Assembly: GCA_020720765.1 (NCBI GenBank)
Contig: DYOB01000016.1
Location: 1-36,716 of the forward strand
Length of the DNA: 36,716 nt
Direction: 5' to 3'
Source: Borreliella garinii
GTDB taxonomy: Bacteria > Spirochaetota > Spirochaetia > JABEVK01
Part shown: positions 8,563 through 17,869 of the stretch, piece after piece
Position numbering within the stretch: position 1 is the stretch's first letter
How the letters are laid out: each line of letters opens with the position of its first letter
Notes under the pieces: generated by a model
The model's input: the letters and a program-made list of their open reading frames with translations, nothing else
Databases searched by the model: none
Told to the model about the DNA's origin: nothing
Translations under genes and position numbers: made by a program

Positions 8563-9484
8563 GGTACTCCTTCATATTCCAAGTGTTGATCTGGGGACTT
8601 GCGAAAATTGGAAGCATAGTCTGAAGTTTCAAGAGGTGCTGCCCCCGAAGTTCATCTTCGAGTTTCAGAGCTTTTGCGTCATCAAGATTGCGTAAATTTT
8701 CCTGGACTTCAATAAATCTTCCGTTTAGGGCACTCAGCACAGTATCCAGGTTCGTAACCACACTTTTCCTTGCTATGGGTGTGGGGAATAGCAGGGTGGC
8801 GCTTAAACTTTGGTACCGGCATTTAATTGGGAAAAAGGGATGAAGACTGGTGCCAGGCGGGCTGATCAAACGGCTGACCAGCTGGGTAATACTATCATCC
8901 ATCCAGATTCCCTGAAGGTAATATCCCCTTCCCTTTTCGCCTATCCAGGTTGAATTAAAAAGCCAGAGAACAAAAAGTTTATCATCGGTTGAAAGTGTTG
9001 TGTCAAGCGGAAGTATTTCTGGTGTGACAAAAAGGTAGTGTGTTTCAAAGTCGGCCGTCATGTCATTTGTTCCTTTACTCAGCACAGTCGAAAGACGGGG
9101 CCGAAGGGATAAATCAAAGCGGATCAGAAAGACGTAGGAACGGCCGTTACAATCAAAAACTTGAAAGAATGATGGATGAAATGGATCCCGCGCTTCAAAA
9201 CGCCATTGTGTTCCCTCAAAGACGTTGGGAATCTGGGGTATCACTTGGGAAAAAGTGCTTTCGATAACCTGCTTATAAGTCTCGTAAGGTTGGTCATGCC
9301 TCAAATCGTGATGAATAGGAAAACTCTTGATTCTTATAGGCTCGCTTAAAAGGTAATAGATCTCCTCATTCTGGGTGACAAAGATATCAGGTCGTCCAGG
9401 AAAAATATTCGGATCAATGTCTCTCACCAGGGCATCGAGAAAAGGGCTCGAAGCCGATAGCCGGAATTCAGGTGTGCGCGTCAT
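8540..9484 (-). CDS. Uncharacterised protein between the membrane protein and murD
   Basis: I do not recognise this 314-residue family. It has no signal peptide, membrane segment or cysteine cluster. The sequence is rich in aromatic residues and beta-type segments (for example FQVFDCNGRSYVFLIRFDLSLRP, VLWLFNSTWIGEKGRGYYLQGIWMD), with a predicted helical tail (LDDAKALKLEDELRGQHLLKLQ). The pattern suggests a soluble globular protein. It overlaps the upstream 439-residue gene by 4 bp and murD by 23 bp, so all three are made together. Coupling to murD suggests a role around the cell envelope or division, but nothing in the sequence proves that. Confidence 0.75.
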   Translation of the reverse strand: MTRTPEFRLSASSPFLDALVRDIDPNIFPGRPDIFVTQNEEIYYLLSEPIRIKSFPIHHDLRHDQPYETYKQVIESTFSQVIPQIPNVFEGTQWRFEARDPFHPSFFQVFDCNGRSYVFLIRFDLSLRPRLSTVLSKGTNDMTADFETHYLFVTPEILPLDTTLSTDDKLFVLWLFNSTWIGEKGRGYYLQGIWMDDSITQLVSRLISPPGTSLHPFFPIKCRYQSLSATLLFPTPIARKSVVTNLDTVLSALNGRFIEVQENLRNLDDAKALKLEDELRGQHLLKLQTMLPIFASPQINTWNMKEYRVYESPY

Positions 9485-10800
9485 TGTAGTTTCTCCGCAG
9501 TTCTTTTGAGAAAGTTCAACCTGCGTCTGCCATTTGTTTCCTCGATCCTTACCAAGTCCTTAACAATCTCCATTTCTGGTTCTGAAGTAGTTTCTGAAGT
9601 AACCCTGCCCGCAACCCTTAAATATATGACTTCCCATGTGAATGCACCCAACTCCGTCAGTTCCAACTCGGTAACCCCATAGACACTCAAACCCGATGGA
9701 AGCGCAGGGAATCCTTGAGATTTCCATTCCGTAAGTCGTAAAAGCCCTTTCGTACCGAGGGTCACCTCCCTGACGTTTTGAAAGACATGGAGTTGGGCTG
9801 CCAGGTAAAAGTCATCCCGGACCAAGGAGGAATCTGTCATTTCACGCAGAATGGATGCATTCAGGGTGTTCATAGCGTCGTAATATTGAAGTATATAGTC
9901 AGGATCAGAAAGAACAAGCTCTTCTTGGTTTGCACGTCTGTATGCCAGAAGATCGGGCAGGGAAATCACCGTAATTGCAGCAAGAACCGCCAGAAGGATA
10001 AAAATCGGCTTTTTGTGTCGTTGAAAAAATTCTCGTCCAAACTGCTTTACCCTCATTTTCTGCAGGAAATCCTGCCTTCGATCCTCTATCTCTTTTTTTC
10101 GCAACAATGTTAAATCGTCCCAGAGGTCATCGCCTAATTCTTCGGTAAGTCGCTCCCATTGTCCAAGATCGGTAGTAGGGTTGTTGGATAGCGATAGATC
10201 AAGAAACTCTGAGAGTTTCTGCTTTAAGCCGGGTAAGGCCAGTTCTGTTGTCATACGGCCACCGTGCCAAAACTCTTTTTTCCATTGCCCGCCGCTCAGG
10301 GTATCCCAGACCAAAGCGGCTGTCCAAGCAGGCCAAATTCTCTTTTCATGGTTAGGGTTCCATTTACTGGAAGCCCGTTCTGGAAGAAGTTTGCCAAGTT
10401 CAAAAGAAAAATCAGGGTCAAAACCCAACCAGTTTCCTAATCGGTCGGTGAAAAGAAGCGTAGGTATGGGACGTTTCGGTAGTTGGTCTTTTACAAGAAG
10501 CTCCAGCAGGACGCTGGGTAAGGAACGGAAAAGACCCCAGGATAAATCCCCCTCCAAATCCGAAAGACTGAAGAAGGCGGCTGAGAGAGACAGGGAATGG
10601 GATTCCAAGACCAGACAACCCTCCTCTTCGAAAAATCTATCCCATTTCCAAGTGGTGAGGGTTTTCCCATTCCAAAACCAATTCGGCCGCTTAGAAAAAC
10701 GAAGTATCAAGGAGGCTATGGGGTCTTGCGCAGGTAACCCGGGTTTCAAGCGGAAAACTTTTTCGTCGGCTTGAAAACCGAACCCGCAGGAGGATCTCAA
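9481..10800 (-). CDS. Uncharacterised single-pass membrane protein, possible pseudokinase-like N-terminus
   Basis: The protein has 439 residues. A soluble N-terminal region of about 270 residues is followed by a basic stretch (KKEIEDRRQDFLQKMRVKQFGREFFQRHKK), one membrane helix (about 278-297, PIFILLAVLAAITVISLPDL) and an extracytoplasmic domain of about 140 residues. The N-terminal part faintly resembles the second half of a protein-kinase fold: PIPTLLFTDRLGNWLGFDPDFSFELG where the catalytic loop and DFG would be, then WPAWTAALVWDTLSGGQWKKEF where kinases have W-S-G-x-x-L-Y-E-L-L-T-G. No HRD or DFG residues are present. The topology recalls membrane Ser/Thr pseudokinases such as MviN-binding regulators, but this is a weak inference. 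It overlaps its neighbours by 4 bp on both sides. Confidence 0.75.
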   Translation of the reverse strand: MRSSCGFGFQADEKVFRLKPGLPAQDPIASLILRFSKRPNWFWNGKTLTTWKWDRFFEEEGCLVLESHSLSLSAAFFSLSDLEGDLSWGLFRSLPSVLLELLVKDQLPKRPIPTLLFTDRLGNWLGFDPDFSFELGKLLPERASSKWNPNHEKRIWPAWTAALVWDTLSGGQWKKEFWHGGRMTTELALPGLKQKLSEFLDLSLSNNPTTDLGQWERLTEELGDDLWDDLTLLRKKEIEDRRQDFLQKMRVKQFGREFFQRHKKPIFILLAVLAAITVISLPDLLAYRRANQEELVLSDPDYILQYYDAMNTLNASILREMTDSSLVRDDFYLAAQLHVFQNVREVTLGTKGLLRLTEWKSQGFPALPSGLSVYGVTELELTELGAFTWEVIYLRVAGRVTSETTSEPEMEIVKDLVRIEETNGRRRLNFLKRTAEKLQ

Positions 10801-12179
10801 AGTTCACCTTCCATCAGGCGCTTAAGCCGTTCAGGATCGGGGTTGATAGTGAGATTTTTTTCCTGTGTGGGTATGACACGTCCCGGCGGTCCGTTTTTTA
10901 CACGTCGCAGGTATTTGACCTGTGTCCAATACACATCGGTTTTACCCTTTCCCCTTGCCTTTGAGTAATAAACCGCAAGTTGGCCTGCATCGAGGAGGAT
11001 CTCGAGCGGAACGGGGATCACACCCGTCTGCCGGATAAAGACAAAACCTCCGGGCACATCCCGGGTATGCAACCAATGGTCCCTTCCCCGGATGGGGCCC
11101 CTGAGCAATGCCTCGTTCTCCTGGGCATTTCTTCCTACCAAAAGCGGATAAGCACCGCTTTGGAAACGAAGCCCTGTTTGAGTTTCCCCGGAAGTCCCGG
11201 GTAGTTTTTGGATCTCTTTAAGTTTCAGAAAAAGCCACTCCCCTTCTGGTTCTGTTCGTAATCTATCTTCATCGTGCCTCAAACTCAAAAGACTTTTCTC
11301 AACGGTGATAATTTCTCCGTCCACCCTGGAATTTCTCTCGCGCAGTTTTTTAGACTTCAGGTAAAAAGCTTGGGCATTTTCAAGGGGTGATTTTAAGGGC
11401 TCGAGTTTGAGCCTTACAGTTTCTCCTTCCCAACCTTCAAGTTCGATACTTGACGCTTGTGCAGGTACCAAGTTTAGGGAACCCATCAAAAGATCCCCGT
11501 AATACTTTTCTTGCACCCCATCCAAGTTTTTCTGTGCTAGCAAATTTTCTATCTTAACAGTCAATGCATTGATCTGCCCTCTTACCCACGCCGAATACCT
11601 TTCATAGGCATTTTGAATCTTTCTTTTACTCTCAAGAAGGCAAAAGGCTTCATCAAGCCGTTGGGCATACGTTCCTGAACCCTCCCATTCACGGGGTAAG
11701 GCCTGGGGTTTTTCCTGGAACTCCGGAGGGATGAGCTTCACCCCGGGAGCCTCACCCCTGCGTGGGCGAAGAAAAGCTGCGTCTATAATAGTGTTATCCT
11801 CGCGGGTTAAAAACATATTGGCGGCCCCGGTCCAGAGCCTTACCCAAAGTTTCTCACGGCCTTTTTGTGTTTCAAATTCTATCAGAATAAGCCGTTCGAG
11901 CCCCCATTGTTTCAGAGTTACAACAGAAGCTCCTATTAGTTCTGAACGCAAAAGGCTGACAAACCGATGCGTTTTTCTTTGCCACCCGCCGGGATTTTTA
12001 GGAATGCTGATACGGATATAGGGCGCTTCGAGACAAAGAAATAGATGCCAGACTCCCCTTGGGCCGAATCCTTTAAACCCATAGCGGTTCCACCCTGAAC
12101 TCTGGACAGTTTCTATATGCGAGTTTTCCCAGGGGATTTCTTCAAGGACTTTTTCTATTTCAGAAGCGTGGAGGGACAT
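10797..12179 (-). CDS. NFACT-family protein (RqcH/FbpA-like, ribosome quality control)
   Basis: NFACT proteins (RqcH, Tae2/NEMF, older name fibronectin-binding protein) bind stalled 50S subunits and recruit tRNA for C-terminal tailing. From ATG 12179 the protein has 460 residues. The N-terminal NFACT-N domain covers about 1-200 (MSLHASEIEKVLEEIPW... FVSLLRSELIGASV... AANMFLTREDNTIIDAAF). A coiled-coil middle follows (SKKLRERNSRVDGEIITVEKSLLSL). The NFACT-R/DUF814 RNA-binding domain is at about 335-440 (LLVGRNAQENEALLRGPIRGRDHWLHTRDVPGG). It is shorter than Bacillus RqcH (about 570). A GTG at 12197 is an alternative start, but a TAGAAT box (12187-12192) lies 7 nt before the ATG, which argues for the ATG. 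Confidence 0.85.
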   Translation of the reverse strand: MSLHASEIEKVLEEIPWENSHIETVQSSGWNRYGFKGFGPRGVWHLFLCLEAPYIRISIPKNPGGWQRKTHRFVSLLRSELIGASVVTLKQWGLERLILIEFETQKGREKLWVRLWTGAANMFLTREDNTIIDAAFLRPRRGEAPGVKLIPPEFQEKPQALPREWEGSGTYAQRLDEAFCLLESKRKIQNAYERYSAWVRGQINALTVKIENLLAQKNLDGVQEKYYGDLLMGSLNLVPAQASSIELEGWEGETVRLKLEPLKSPLENAQAFYLKSKKLRERNSRVDGEIITVEKSLLSLRHDEDRLRTEPEGEWLFLKLKEIQKLPGTSGETQTGLRFQSGAYPLLVGRNAQENEALLRGPIRGRDHWLHTRDVPGGFVFIRQTGVIPVPLEILLDAGQLAVYYSKARGKGKTDVYWTQVKYLRRVKNGPPGRVIPTQEKNLTINPDPERLKRLMEGEL

Positions 12180-12186
12180 TGAATGT

Positions 12187-12192
12187 ATTCTA
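12187..12192 (-). promoter_or_regulatory. Possible -10 box for a leaderless NFACT transcript
   Basis: TAGAAT on the minus strand lies exactly 7 nt before ATG 12179, in the 37-bp gap after the cyclase gene. No good -35 is visible and there is no Shine-Dalgarno before the ATG. The call is supported mainly by the same arrangement at several other genes in the window. Confidence 0.4.
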
Positions 12193-12216
12193 CCCACAGA
12201 AAGCGTTGCAATCCAG

Positions 12217-13287
12217 TCAGGAGTTCTTTCTCAGCTGGTACATTTCCACCTTTCCTCCGATTCCTTTTAGCTGAACAATGTTTTTTGTGATTCTCTCATC
12301 CAAACCTTTCTGGTACCCTTTTAAAATTTTCCTCACTTCCTGGTCTTGCGCTACCGTATTTGATAGGCAGACGGAATGGTTTTCTGCTATACCCTGGATT
12401 CTTGCAGCCATATTCACTGTGTTTCCAAAATAGTCGGTACGGTCGTTCAGGTTTACAGCAATTGCGTTTCCGGTATGAAGACCCATTTTTATTTCTAGTT
12501 TTCCTACCAGTTCCCAGTCCCTGTCCTGGAATGATTTATACGCTGATAGTGCTGCGTTAACCGCATCCCCCGGGCGAGTGAAGCTTGCCATAATGGCATC
12601 GCCTATGGTTTTAACGACAACCCCGCCGTGGGATTCAACCTCGCGGAAGAGTATCTTGAAATGCTCCCTGACCAGTCGATAGCTCGCGACATCGCCGTGC
12701 GTTGTATACATCTGGGTCGAACCCTTAATATCCGTGAAGAGAAAAGTCATGGATTTGATCGATAGACTTTCTTCCGCACTGAGGACGTCCTTACCGAAAA
12801 TTTCCTGAAAAAGAGGATTATTAAGAACATCAAGACCCGAGAGGAATTTTTCAGGCATGGTCAATGTTTTTTCCTTGATTGCCTTTATCATAGTATCTTT
12901 CATTTCCTGAAGCACTTTGGTGCTTAAAGTCTGTACGGAATCATGAAGGGTAAAGGTAACTTCGATATTCTCATCCAGGGTATTGCGAAATCCAACCTTG
13001 CACATACCGCAGTAACTTTCACTGGATACTTCGTTGAACCTATGCTTGAAATCAGGAATACCATTACAGTGAGGACAATGGTATTCCCAATTCAGGACAA
13101 AAGCCCCGGAGGAAACCCCTTCTAAAAAGACCGGAAGGAGTTTTTCATGGCTGGTGGAGATTTTATCCGCCAATTCTTTTAGGTTCATTCTCCAGAGTTC
13201 CGTATGAGTCGCCGTGTCAAACCATGAAGCAAGGTTCGGTTCAAGATTCGCTTTGAGTTTCTTTTCGATGGCTTTGCTGATTTTCAT
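12217..13287 (-). CDS. Class III adenylate cyclase with N-terminal zinc-ribbon (DUF5939-like) region
   Basis: It probably makes cAMP. The 356 residues divide into a helical N-terminal region with a zinc-ribbon motif at about 71-102 (CPHC...CGMC) and a C-terminal class III catalytic domain. Catalytic landmarks are the first metal Asp in FLFTDIKGST, the second in KTIGDAIMASF, the Lys before TIGD and the Asp in TDYFGNTVNMAARIQ that are typical of ATP rather than GTP use, and the transition-state Asn and Arg in VNMAAR. It is soluble. Its ATG overlaps the lpd stop by 4 bp (ATGA), so it is translated with the pyruvate dehydrogenase genes. The zinc ribbon may sense redox or metal state; that is inference. 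Confidence 0.88.
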   Translation of the reverse strand: MKISKAIEKKLKANLEPNLASWFDTATHTELWRMNLKELADKISTSHEKLLPVFLEGVSSGAFVLNWEYHCPHCNGIPDFKHRFNEVSSESYCGMCKVGFRNTLDENIEVTFTLHDSVQTLSTKVLQEMKDTMIKAIKEKTLTMPEKFLSGLDVLNNPLFQEIFGKDVLSAEESLSIKSMTFLFTDIKGSTQMYTTHGDVASYRLVREHFKILFREVESHGGVVVKTIGDAIMASFTRPGDAVNAALSAYKSFQDRDWELVGKLEIKMGLHTGNAIAVNLNDRTDYFGNTVNMAARIQGIAENHSVCLSNTVAQDQEVRKILKGYQKGLDERITKNIVQLKGIGGKVEMYQLRKNS

Positions 13288-14672
13288 ATATGAATAGCCC
13301 AGCCTTCGACTCCCCTGGCAGCTTCCATCACACTTTCACTGATAGTCGGGTGAGCGTGAATCATCGTGGCTATATCTTCAGGAAGAAGCTCGGCCTTTCT
13401 TGCTAATAAAAGTTCGTGGATGATTTCCGTGGCCACGGCACCAACAGCGTGAGCGCCGATAATCTCATGGGTTTTGGGATCGTAAATTACCTTAACCAAA
13501 CCTTCCTGCCTTTCTATGGCGCTGGCCTTTCCGTTTCCCGATAAGGGGAATGTATAAGTCTTATAAGCAATACCTTTTTCCTTGGCCCTTTCCTCGCTGT
13601 AGCCGAAGCTTGCTATCTGGGGTTCGCAGTAAGTGGCACCGGGGATACTCAATGGGTCGATTCCCTTTTCGTGGGCCTTACCCGCCATGTGTTCTACGGC
13701 AATCTCGCCCTCTTTACTGGCGACGTGCGCGAGGAGGGGGCTTGGAGTGAGGTCGCCTATCGCATAAATCGATGGAACGTCGGTCTGAAAATAATCCTTC
13801 GTTACGACAAAACCCCTGTCGGTTTTGACGCCTACTTTTTCCAGCCCGAGGTTTTCGGAATTGGGGACACGGCCAACTGCAACTAAGATTTTTTCCGCTT
13901 TTAGAATTTCGGTGACAGCTCCTGGTTTTTCAACTGTGACTTCAACCCCCGAAGCTCCTTTCACGAGCTTCAGGGCTTTTGTCCCGGTGAGGAATTCCAC
14001 ACCTCTGGCCCGAAACGCCTTTTCGACAACGGTAGCGGTATCCTTATCTTCGACGGGGAGTATTCTCGGCAACATTTCTACCACGGTAACTTTCACCCCA
14101 AACACACTCATGACGTAAGCGAACTCCATCCCTATGGCTCCGGATCCGAGGATAAGAAAGCTTTTCGGAAGGCTTTCAAGGGCAAGAATTCCTGTGGAAC
14201 TCAAAACCTGTTTCTCATCGAATTCAAAACCAGGGATTGCCCTCGGCCTGCTCCCTGTTGCAAGGAGGATGAATTTCGCCGTGACGTTTTTCCCTTCCAC
14301 ACTCACCTCGTGGGGTGAGTTGATAAGGGCGTTCCCCTGGATGTATTCGATCTTGTTTTTTTTAAGTAAGAACAGTACACCTTTTCCCGAACGGTCGGCG
14401 GCAGCGCGGGACTTGAGGAAGACCTTTTTATAATCCAAGCCAGCGGTATCGACCTTAACACCCATGTGCTGAAGTTCACTTATGGACTCAAAAACCTCTG
14501 CCTGACTGATCAGGCTCTTCGAGGGGATACACCCCCAGTTACCGCACACTCCTCCCGGTTTATCCTTTTCAACGACTGCACACTTAAGGCCGAGTTGGGA
14601 AGCGCGCACAGCGGCTACGTACCCGCCGGGACCTGCACCGATAACAAGAAGATCGTATTGAAAGTCAGCCAT
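13284..14672 (-). CDS. lpdA: Dihydrolipoyl dehydrogenase (E3)
   Basis: This FAD enzyme reoxidises the dihydrolipoyl group of E2 and passes electrons to NAD+. It has 462 residues, the standard length without an extra lipoyl domain. Landmarks are the FAD Rossmann motif VIGAGPGGYVAAVRA, the redox disulfide CGNWGC in GGVCGNWGCIPSKSL, the NAD motif ILGSGAIGMEFAYV, the second FAD motif YAIGDLTPSPLLAHVA and the C-terminal catalytic HAHPTISE. It is encoded 8 bp after E2 and overlaps the cyclase gene by 4 bp. Confidence 0.96.
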   Translation of the reverse strand: MADFQYDLLVIGAGPGGYVAAVRASQLGLKCAVVEKDKPGGVCGNWGCIPSKSLISQAEVFESISELQHMGVKVDTAGLDYKKVFLKSRAAADRSGKGVLFLLKKNKIEYIQGNALINSPHEVSVEGKNVTAKFILLATGSRPRAIPGFEFDEKQVLSSTGILALESLPKSFLILGSGAIGMEFAYVMSVFGVKVTVVEMLPRILPVEDKDTATVVEKAFRARGVEFLTGTKALKLVKGASGVEVTVEKPGAVTEILKAEKILVAVGRVPNSENLGLEKVGVKTDRGFVVTKDYFQTDVPSIYAIGDLTPSPLLAHVASKEGEIAVEHMAGKAHEKGIDPLSIPGATYCEPQIASFGYSEERAKEKGIAYKTYTFPLSGNGKASAIERQEGLVKVIYDPKTHEIIGAHAVGAVATEIIHELLLARKAELLPEDIATMIHAHPTISESVMEAARGVEGWAIHI

Positions 14673-14680
14673 AATTCCCC

Positions 14681-15892
14681 CTAGAGAAGAGCCCTGAACG
14701 GGTCTTCCAAAATGTTTTTCAAATCTGTCAGAAAGTCCGCGGCTACCGCACCATCTAGAACCCTATGGTCGGCGCTGAGAGTCATTTTCATCTGCCTGCG
14801 TATAGTGATGTTTTCATCATCCTCGACAAAAGGTACCTTCATCACCGCTCCAAGCGCGAGTATCGCGACCCCCGGCGGGTTGATAATAGCTGTGAACTCC
14901 TCGATGCCGAAACTCCCGAGATTCGAGATGGTGAAAGTCGCGTTGGTGTACTCTTCGGGTTTAAGTGCGTTTGCCCTGGCCCGCTCGATCAAATTCTTGA
15001 GTTCTGCATCGATCTGACGAACGCCCTTGGCTTGCGCCCCCCTGATAACGGGTGTGATTAAACCGTCGGGCTGGGCCACAGCCAGACCGATATCCACACT
15101 CGAATGGTTTTGAATAAAATCCCCTTCCCAACTTGAATTAACAGCCTGGTGACGGACGATGGCTGATGCACATATCTTTATCAGATAAGAGTTTAGCCCA
15201 ATTTTTTCCTTGTTTGTAAGGTTGATTTTTTCCCGGGCATTCATCAGGGGATCCATTGAGGCACTGAGTGTTAAATAAAAATGCGGTGCTGTAAAAAGAC
15301 TTTCTCCGAGACGTTTTGCTATTACGGCGCGTTTTCTGCTTACAGGAACCCTGTCGTCGTTGAGGGGAGAAGCAAGGGCGACAGAAGGTGAGGAGGATTG
15401 AGTTGCCGGTGAATAGTTTTCTATATCCCTCTTAACCACCCGTCCTCCGGGTCCACTTCCCGAGACTTGGGCGAGATCAACGCCTTTTTCCGAGGCGAGT
15501 TTTCTTGCCAGCGGCGAAGCTGAACCGGAGTGGACCGCATCGGGATGGCTGGGCGGCCCTGTGACGGGTGCCTTCTCAGCCACTGCCTGCTTAGCCGGAG
15601 CTTTAGATTCCACCTTCGCTTTATCAGTGGGTAGAAGTGAGGTAAAATCCTCGCCGGGAGAACCGATGATGGCAATAACATCTGCGACTTTCGCACCAGA
15701 GCCTTCAGCTTTTACGATTTTTAGAAGGGTCCCCGCCTGTGAACTTTCATAGTCCATGGAAGCCTTATCGGTTTCAACCTCGCAAAGGGCGTCGCCTTCT
15801 TTAATAACGTCGCCTTCCTTCTTTTTCCAATTTAAAATAACACCTTCTTCCATCGTTGGAGAGAGGGCTATCATGAAAATCTGTTCTGCCAT
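14681..15892 (-). CDS. pdhC: Pyruvate dehydrogenase E2, dihydrolipoamide acetyltransferase
   Basis: The E2 core transfers acetyl from lipoyl-lysine to CoA. The 403 residues hold one lipoyl domain (about 1-78, lipoylated Lys in ETDKASMDY), an Ala/Pro-rich linker, an E3/E1-binding domain (about 122-158, SPLARKLASEKGVDLAQVSGSGPGGR) and the catalytic domain with HRVLDGAVAADFL near the C-terminus (His and Asp of the active site). The single lipoyl domain and the E1 alpha/beta partners suit a Gram-positive- or mitochondria-like PDH rather than the E. coli AceE type. The lipoyl Lys is presumably loaded by the lipoate ligase encoded at the head of the same run. Confidence 0.95.
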   Translation of the reverse strand: MAEQIFMIALSPTMEEGVILNWKKKEGDVIKEGDALCEVETDKASMDYESSQAGTLLKIVKAEGSGAKVADVIAIIGSPGEDFTSLLPTDKAKVESKAPAKQAVAEKAPVTGPPSHPDAVHSGSASPLARKLASEKGVDLAQVSGSGPGGRVVKRDIENYSPATQSSSPSVALASPLNDDRVPVSRKRAVIAKRLGESLFTAPHFYLTLSASMDPLMNAREKINLTNKEKIGLNSYLIKICASAIVRHQAVNSSWEGDFIQNHSSVDIGLAVAQPDGLITPVIRGAQAKGVRQIDAELKNLIERARANALKPEEYTNATFTISNLGSFGIEEFTAIINPPGVAILALGAVMKVPFVEDDENITIRRQMKMTLSADHRVLDGAVAADFLTDLKNILEDPFRALL

Positions 15893-15901
15893 TTTTTTCC
15901 C

Positions 15902-16885
15902 CTATTCCGCAAGATACATAGTGCGCTTGCACGCAGAAATAATTTTTTCCACACTGGGTTGGACCATCAGCTCGAGGGCATGGTTGTAGGGCATGGGTAC
16001 GTCCATTCCAGTTACCTCCTCCACCGGTGCATCCAGGTCGTCAAAGCAATTCCTTCCTATGAGGCTTGATATCCAGCTTGCAACACCGGCGTTGGGCCAA
16101 GCCTCGTCTACAACAACCGCCCTGTTGGTTTTTCGGACCGAGGTGTAAATGGCTTCTTCATCCAGTGGCCGCAAACTTCTGAGGTCCACGACCTCGGCGC
16201 TGATTCCGGCCTTGGCAAGCTCTTCCGCCGCCGCTAGACACATAAGCACAGGTTTGGAGTAAGTCACTATGGTGACATCTGTACCTTCCCTTTTGATATC
16301 GGCTTTTCCGAAAGGTATAAGGTATTCCTCCTCGGGAACCTCCCCCTTGTTTCCGTAGCTCATTTCGCTTTCAAGAAAGATCACACAGTTGTCGTCGCGG
16401 ATGGCGCTTTTTAAAAGTCCCTTTGCGTCGTAGGGAGTCGCAGGTGCAACGACGATAAACCCGGGAACGTGGACGAAGTAACTCGTGAAACTCTGGCTGT
16501 GCTGGCTTGAAAGATATTCGGCTGGGCCATTGGGACCACGGACAACCATGGGCATCTTAAACTGGCCGCCGCTCATATAGCGCATCTTAGCCGCGTTATT
16601 GATAAGCTGGTCGATGGCAAGCAACCCAAACTGAATGGTCATCCATTCTACCACTGGACGCAGACCACCCATCGCCGCCCCGACTGCAAGCCCCGTGAAA
16701 CCCAACTCGGTTATGGGAGTGTCGAGGACACGGGCCTCGCCGTATTTGGCAAGAAGCCCCTTACTGACTTTATAGGCTCCATCGTACTGGGCCACCTCCT
16801 CACCCATAAGGAGAACATTAGGGTCACGATCCATCTCTTCATCGAGGGCCTGCCGGAGGGCCTCGCGCATTGTAATGATTGCCAT
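15902..16885 (-). CDS. pdhB: Pyruvate dehydrogenase E1 beta subunit
   Basis: The beta subunit pairs with E1 alpha to decarboxylate pyruvate with thiamine diphosphate. It has 327 residues, the normal size. Typical blocks are MREALRQALDEEMDRDPNVLLMGEEVAQYDGAYKVSKGL, DTPITELGFTGLAVGAAM, EWMTIQFGLLAIDQ, HSQSFTSYFVHVPG and the C-terminal transketolase domain (VVDLRSLRPLDEEAI). A strong AGGAGG precedes ATG 16885. It lies 9 bp from both pdhA and pdhC. Confidence 0.95.
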   Translation of the reverse strand: MAIITMREALRQALDEEMDRDPNVLLMGEEVAQYDGAYKVSKGLLAKYGEARVLDTPITELGFTGLAVGAAMGGLRPVVEWMTIQFGLLAIDQLINNAAKMRYMSGGQFKMPMVVRGPNGPAEYLSSQHSQSFTSYFVHVPGFIVVAPATPYDAKGLLKSAIRDDNCVIFLESEMSYGNKGEVPEEEYLIPFGKADIKREGTDVTIVTYSKPVLMCLAAAEELAKAGISAEVVDLRSLRPLDEEAIYTSVRKTNRAVVVDEAWPNAGVASWISSLIGRNCFDDLDAPVEEVTGMDVPMPYNHALELMVQPSVEKIISACKRTMYLAE

Positions 16886-16894
16886 TTTTTCCTC

Positions 16895-17869
16895 CTAGGC
16901 CAAAATATCCGCTGTAATTTCTTCAATACCGGGTTCAGGGGACACCTCGGCGAACTCGACACTCCGGGCTACTATTTCTTTGACTTCTTTATCCAGTTTT
17001 GTGAAATCGTCTTCTGTGATCATCTTAGCCGCTGCCATTCTATCTTTCAGAAGGGTTATGGGGTCTTGGTGCATATAAGACTCGGTTTCTTCTTTCGTCC
17101 TGTACTTTGCAGGATCACTCATGCTGTGCCCGCGGTACCTGTACGTCTTGATTTCAATAAACCTCGGGGAAAACTGGGCTTTTGCTTCATCCACCGCCTT
17201 CTTGATTTCCTCGTAGACCTCGATGATATCCATACCGTTGATCTGTTTGCTTTCGATACCGTACGCCTGGCCTTTAATATATAAGTCGGTCACAGCGCTC
17301 GCCCTTTCCACGCTCGTTCCCATACCATACTGGTTATTTTCACAGATATAGACGACGGGGAGATCCCAAAGTTTGGCGAGGTTCAGGCTCTCGTGGAAAG
17401 CTCCCTGGTGGATGGCACCGTCGCCGAAAAAGCAAAGCGTCACACCACCTGTCTTTTTATATTTTTGAGCAAAGGCGCTCCCGGTGGCTACAGGAATCTG
17501 ACCGCCGACTATACCATTGCCCCCCCACATGCCTCCTTCAACAGAAAACATATGCATCGATCCGCCCTTTCCCTTTGAGCAACCTGTCACCTTTCCGTAG
17601 AGTTCGGCCATAACAGAGTCCGGTGTCATCCCCATGGCAATGGCGTATCCGTGATCGCGGTAGCCCGTCAACAGAACATCCTTGCCTTTTTCCAGGGCCG
17701 CTACCGCTCCGCTACAAACCGCCTCCTGACCGTTATAGAGGTGGCAGAAACCACCGATCTTTCTCAGTCCGTACATTTGGCCGGCTTTTTCTTCAAAACG
17801 CCTTATTAAAAGCATTTCCCTCAATAAAGGAAAGAGAAATTCTTTTTTATACCCTGTTATCGGCCTCAC
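16895..17869 (-). CDS. pdhA: Pyruvate dehydrogenase E1 alpha subunit
   Basis: This thiamine diphosphate-binding subunit has 324 residues. The TPP motif GDGAIHQGAFHESLNLAKLWDLPVVYICENNQ begins with the GDG triplet and ends with the ENN. GKVTGCSKGKGGSMHMF forms part of the active-site entry. The C-terminal loop RYRGHSMSDPAKYRTKEE matches the E1 alpha phosphorylation-loop region. These features favour pyruvate over branched-chain substrate specificity, supported by the lplA and lpd neighbours. The start overlaps the upstream PNPOx-family gene by 4 bp. Confidence 0.94.
   Translation of the reverse strand: MRPITGYKKEFLFPLLREMLLIRRFEEKAGQMYGLRKIGGFCHLYNGQEAVCSGAVAALEKGKDVLLTGYRDHGYAIAMGMTPDSVMAELYGKVTGCSKGKGGSMHMFSVEGGMWGGNGIVGGQIPVATGSAFAQKYKKTGGVTLCFFGDGAIHQGAFHESLNLAKLWDLPVVYICENNQYGMGTSVERASAVTDLYIKGQAYGIESKQINGMDIIEVYEEIKKAVDEAKAQFSPRFIEIKTYRYRGHSMSDPAKYRTKEETESYMHQDPITLLKDRMAAAKMITEDDFTKLDKEVKEIVARSVEFAEVSPEPGIEEITADILA

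Noticed and set aside
10181-10774. Plus-strand 197-codon frame
   Set aside because: It lies wholly antisense to the 439-residue membrane protein gene, is Ser/Arg/Lys-rich with no recognisable motif, and has no Shine-Dalgarno.
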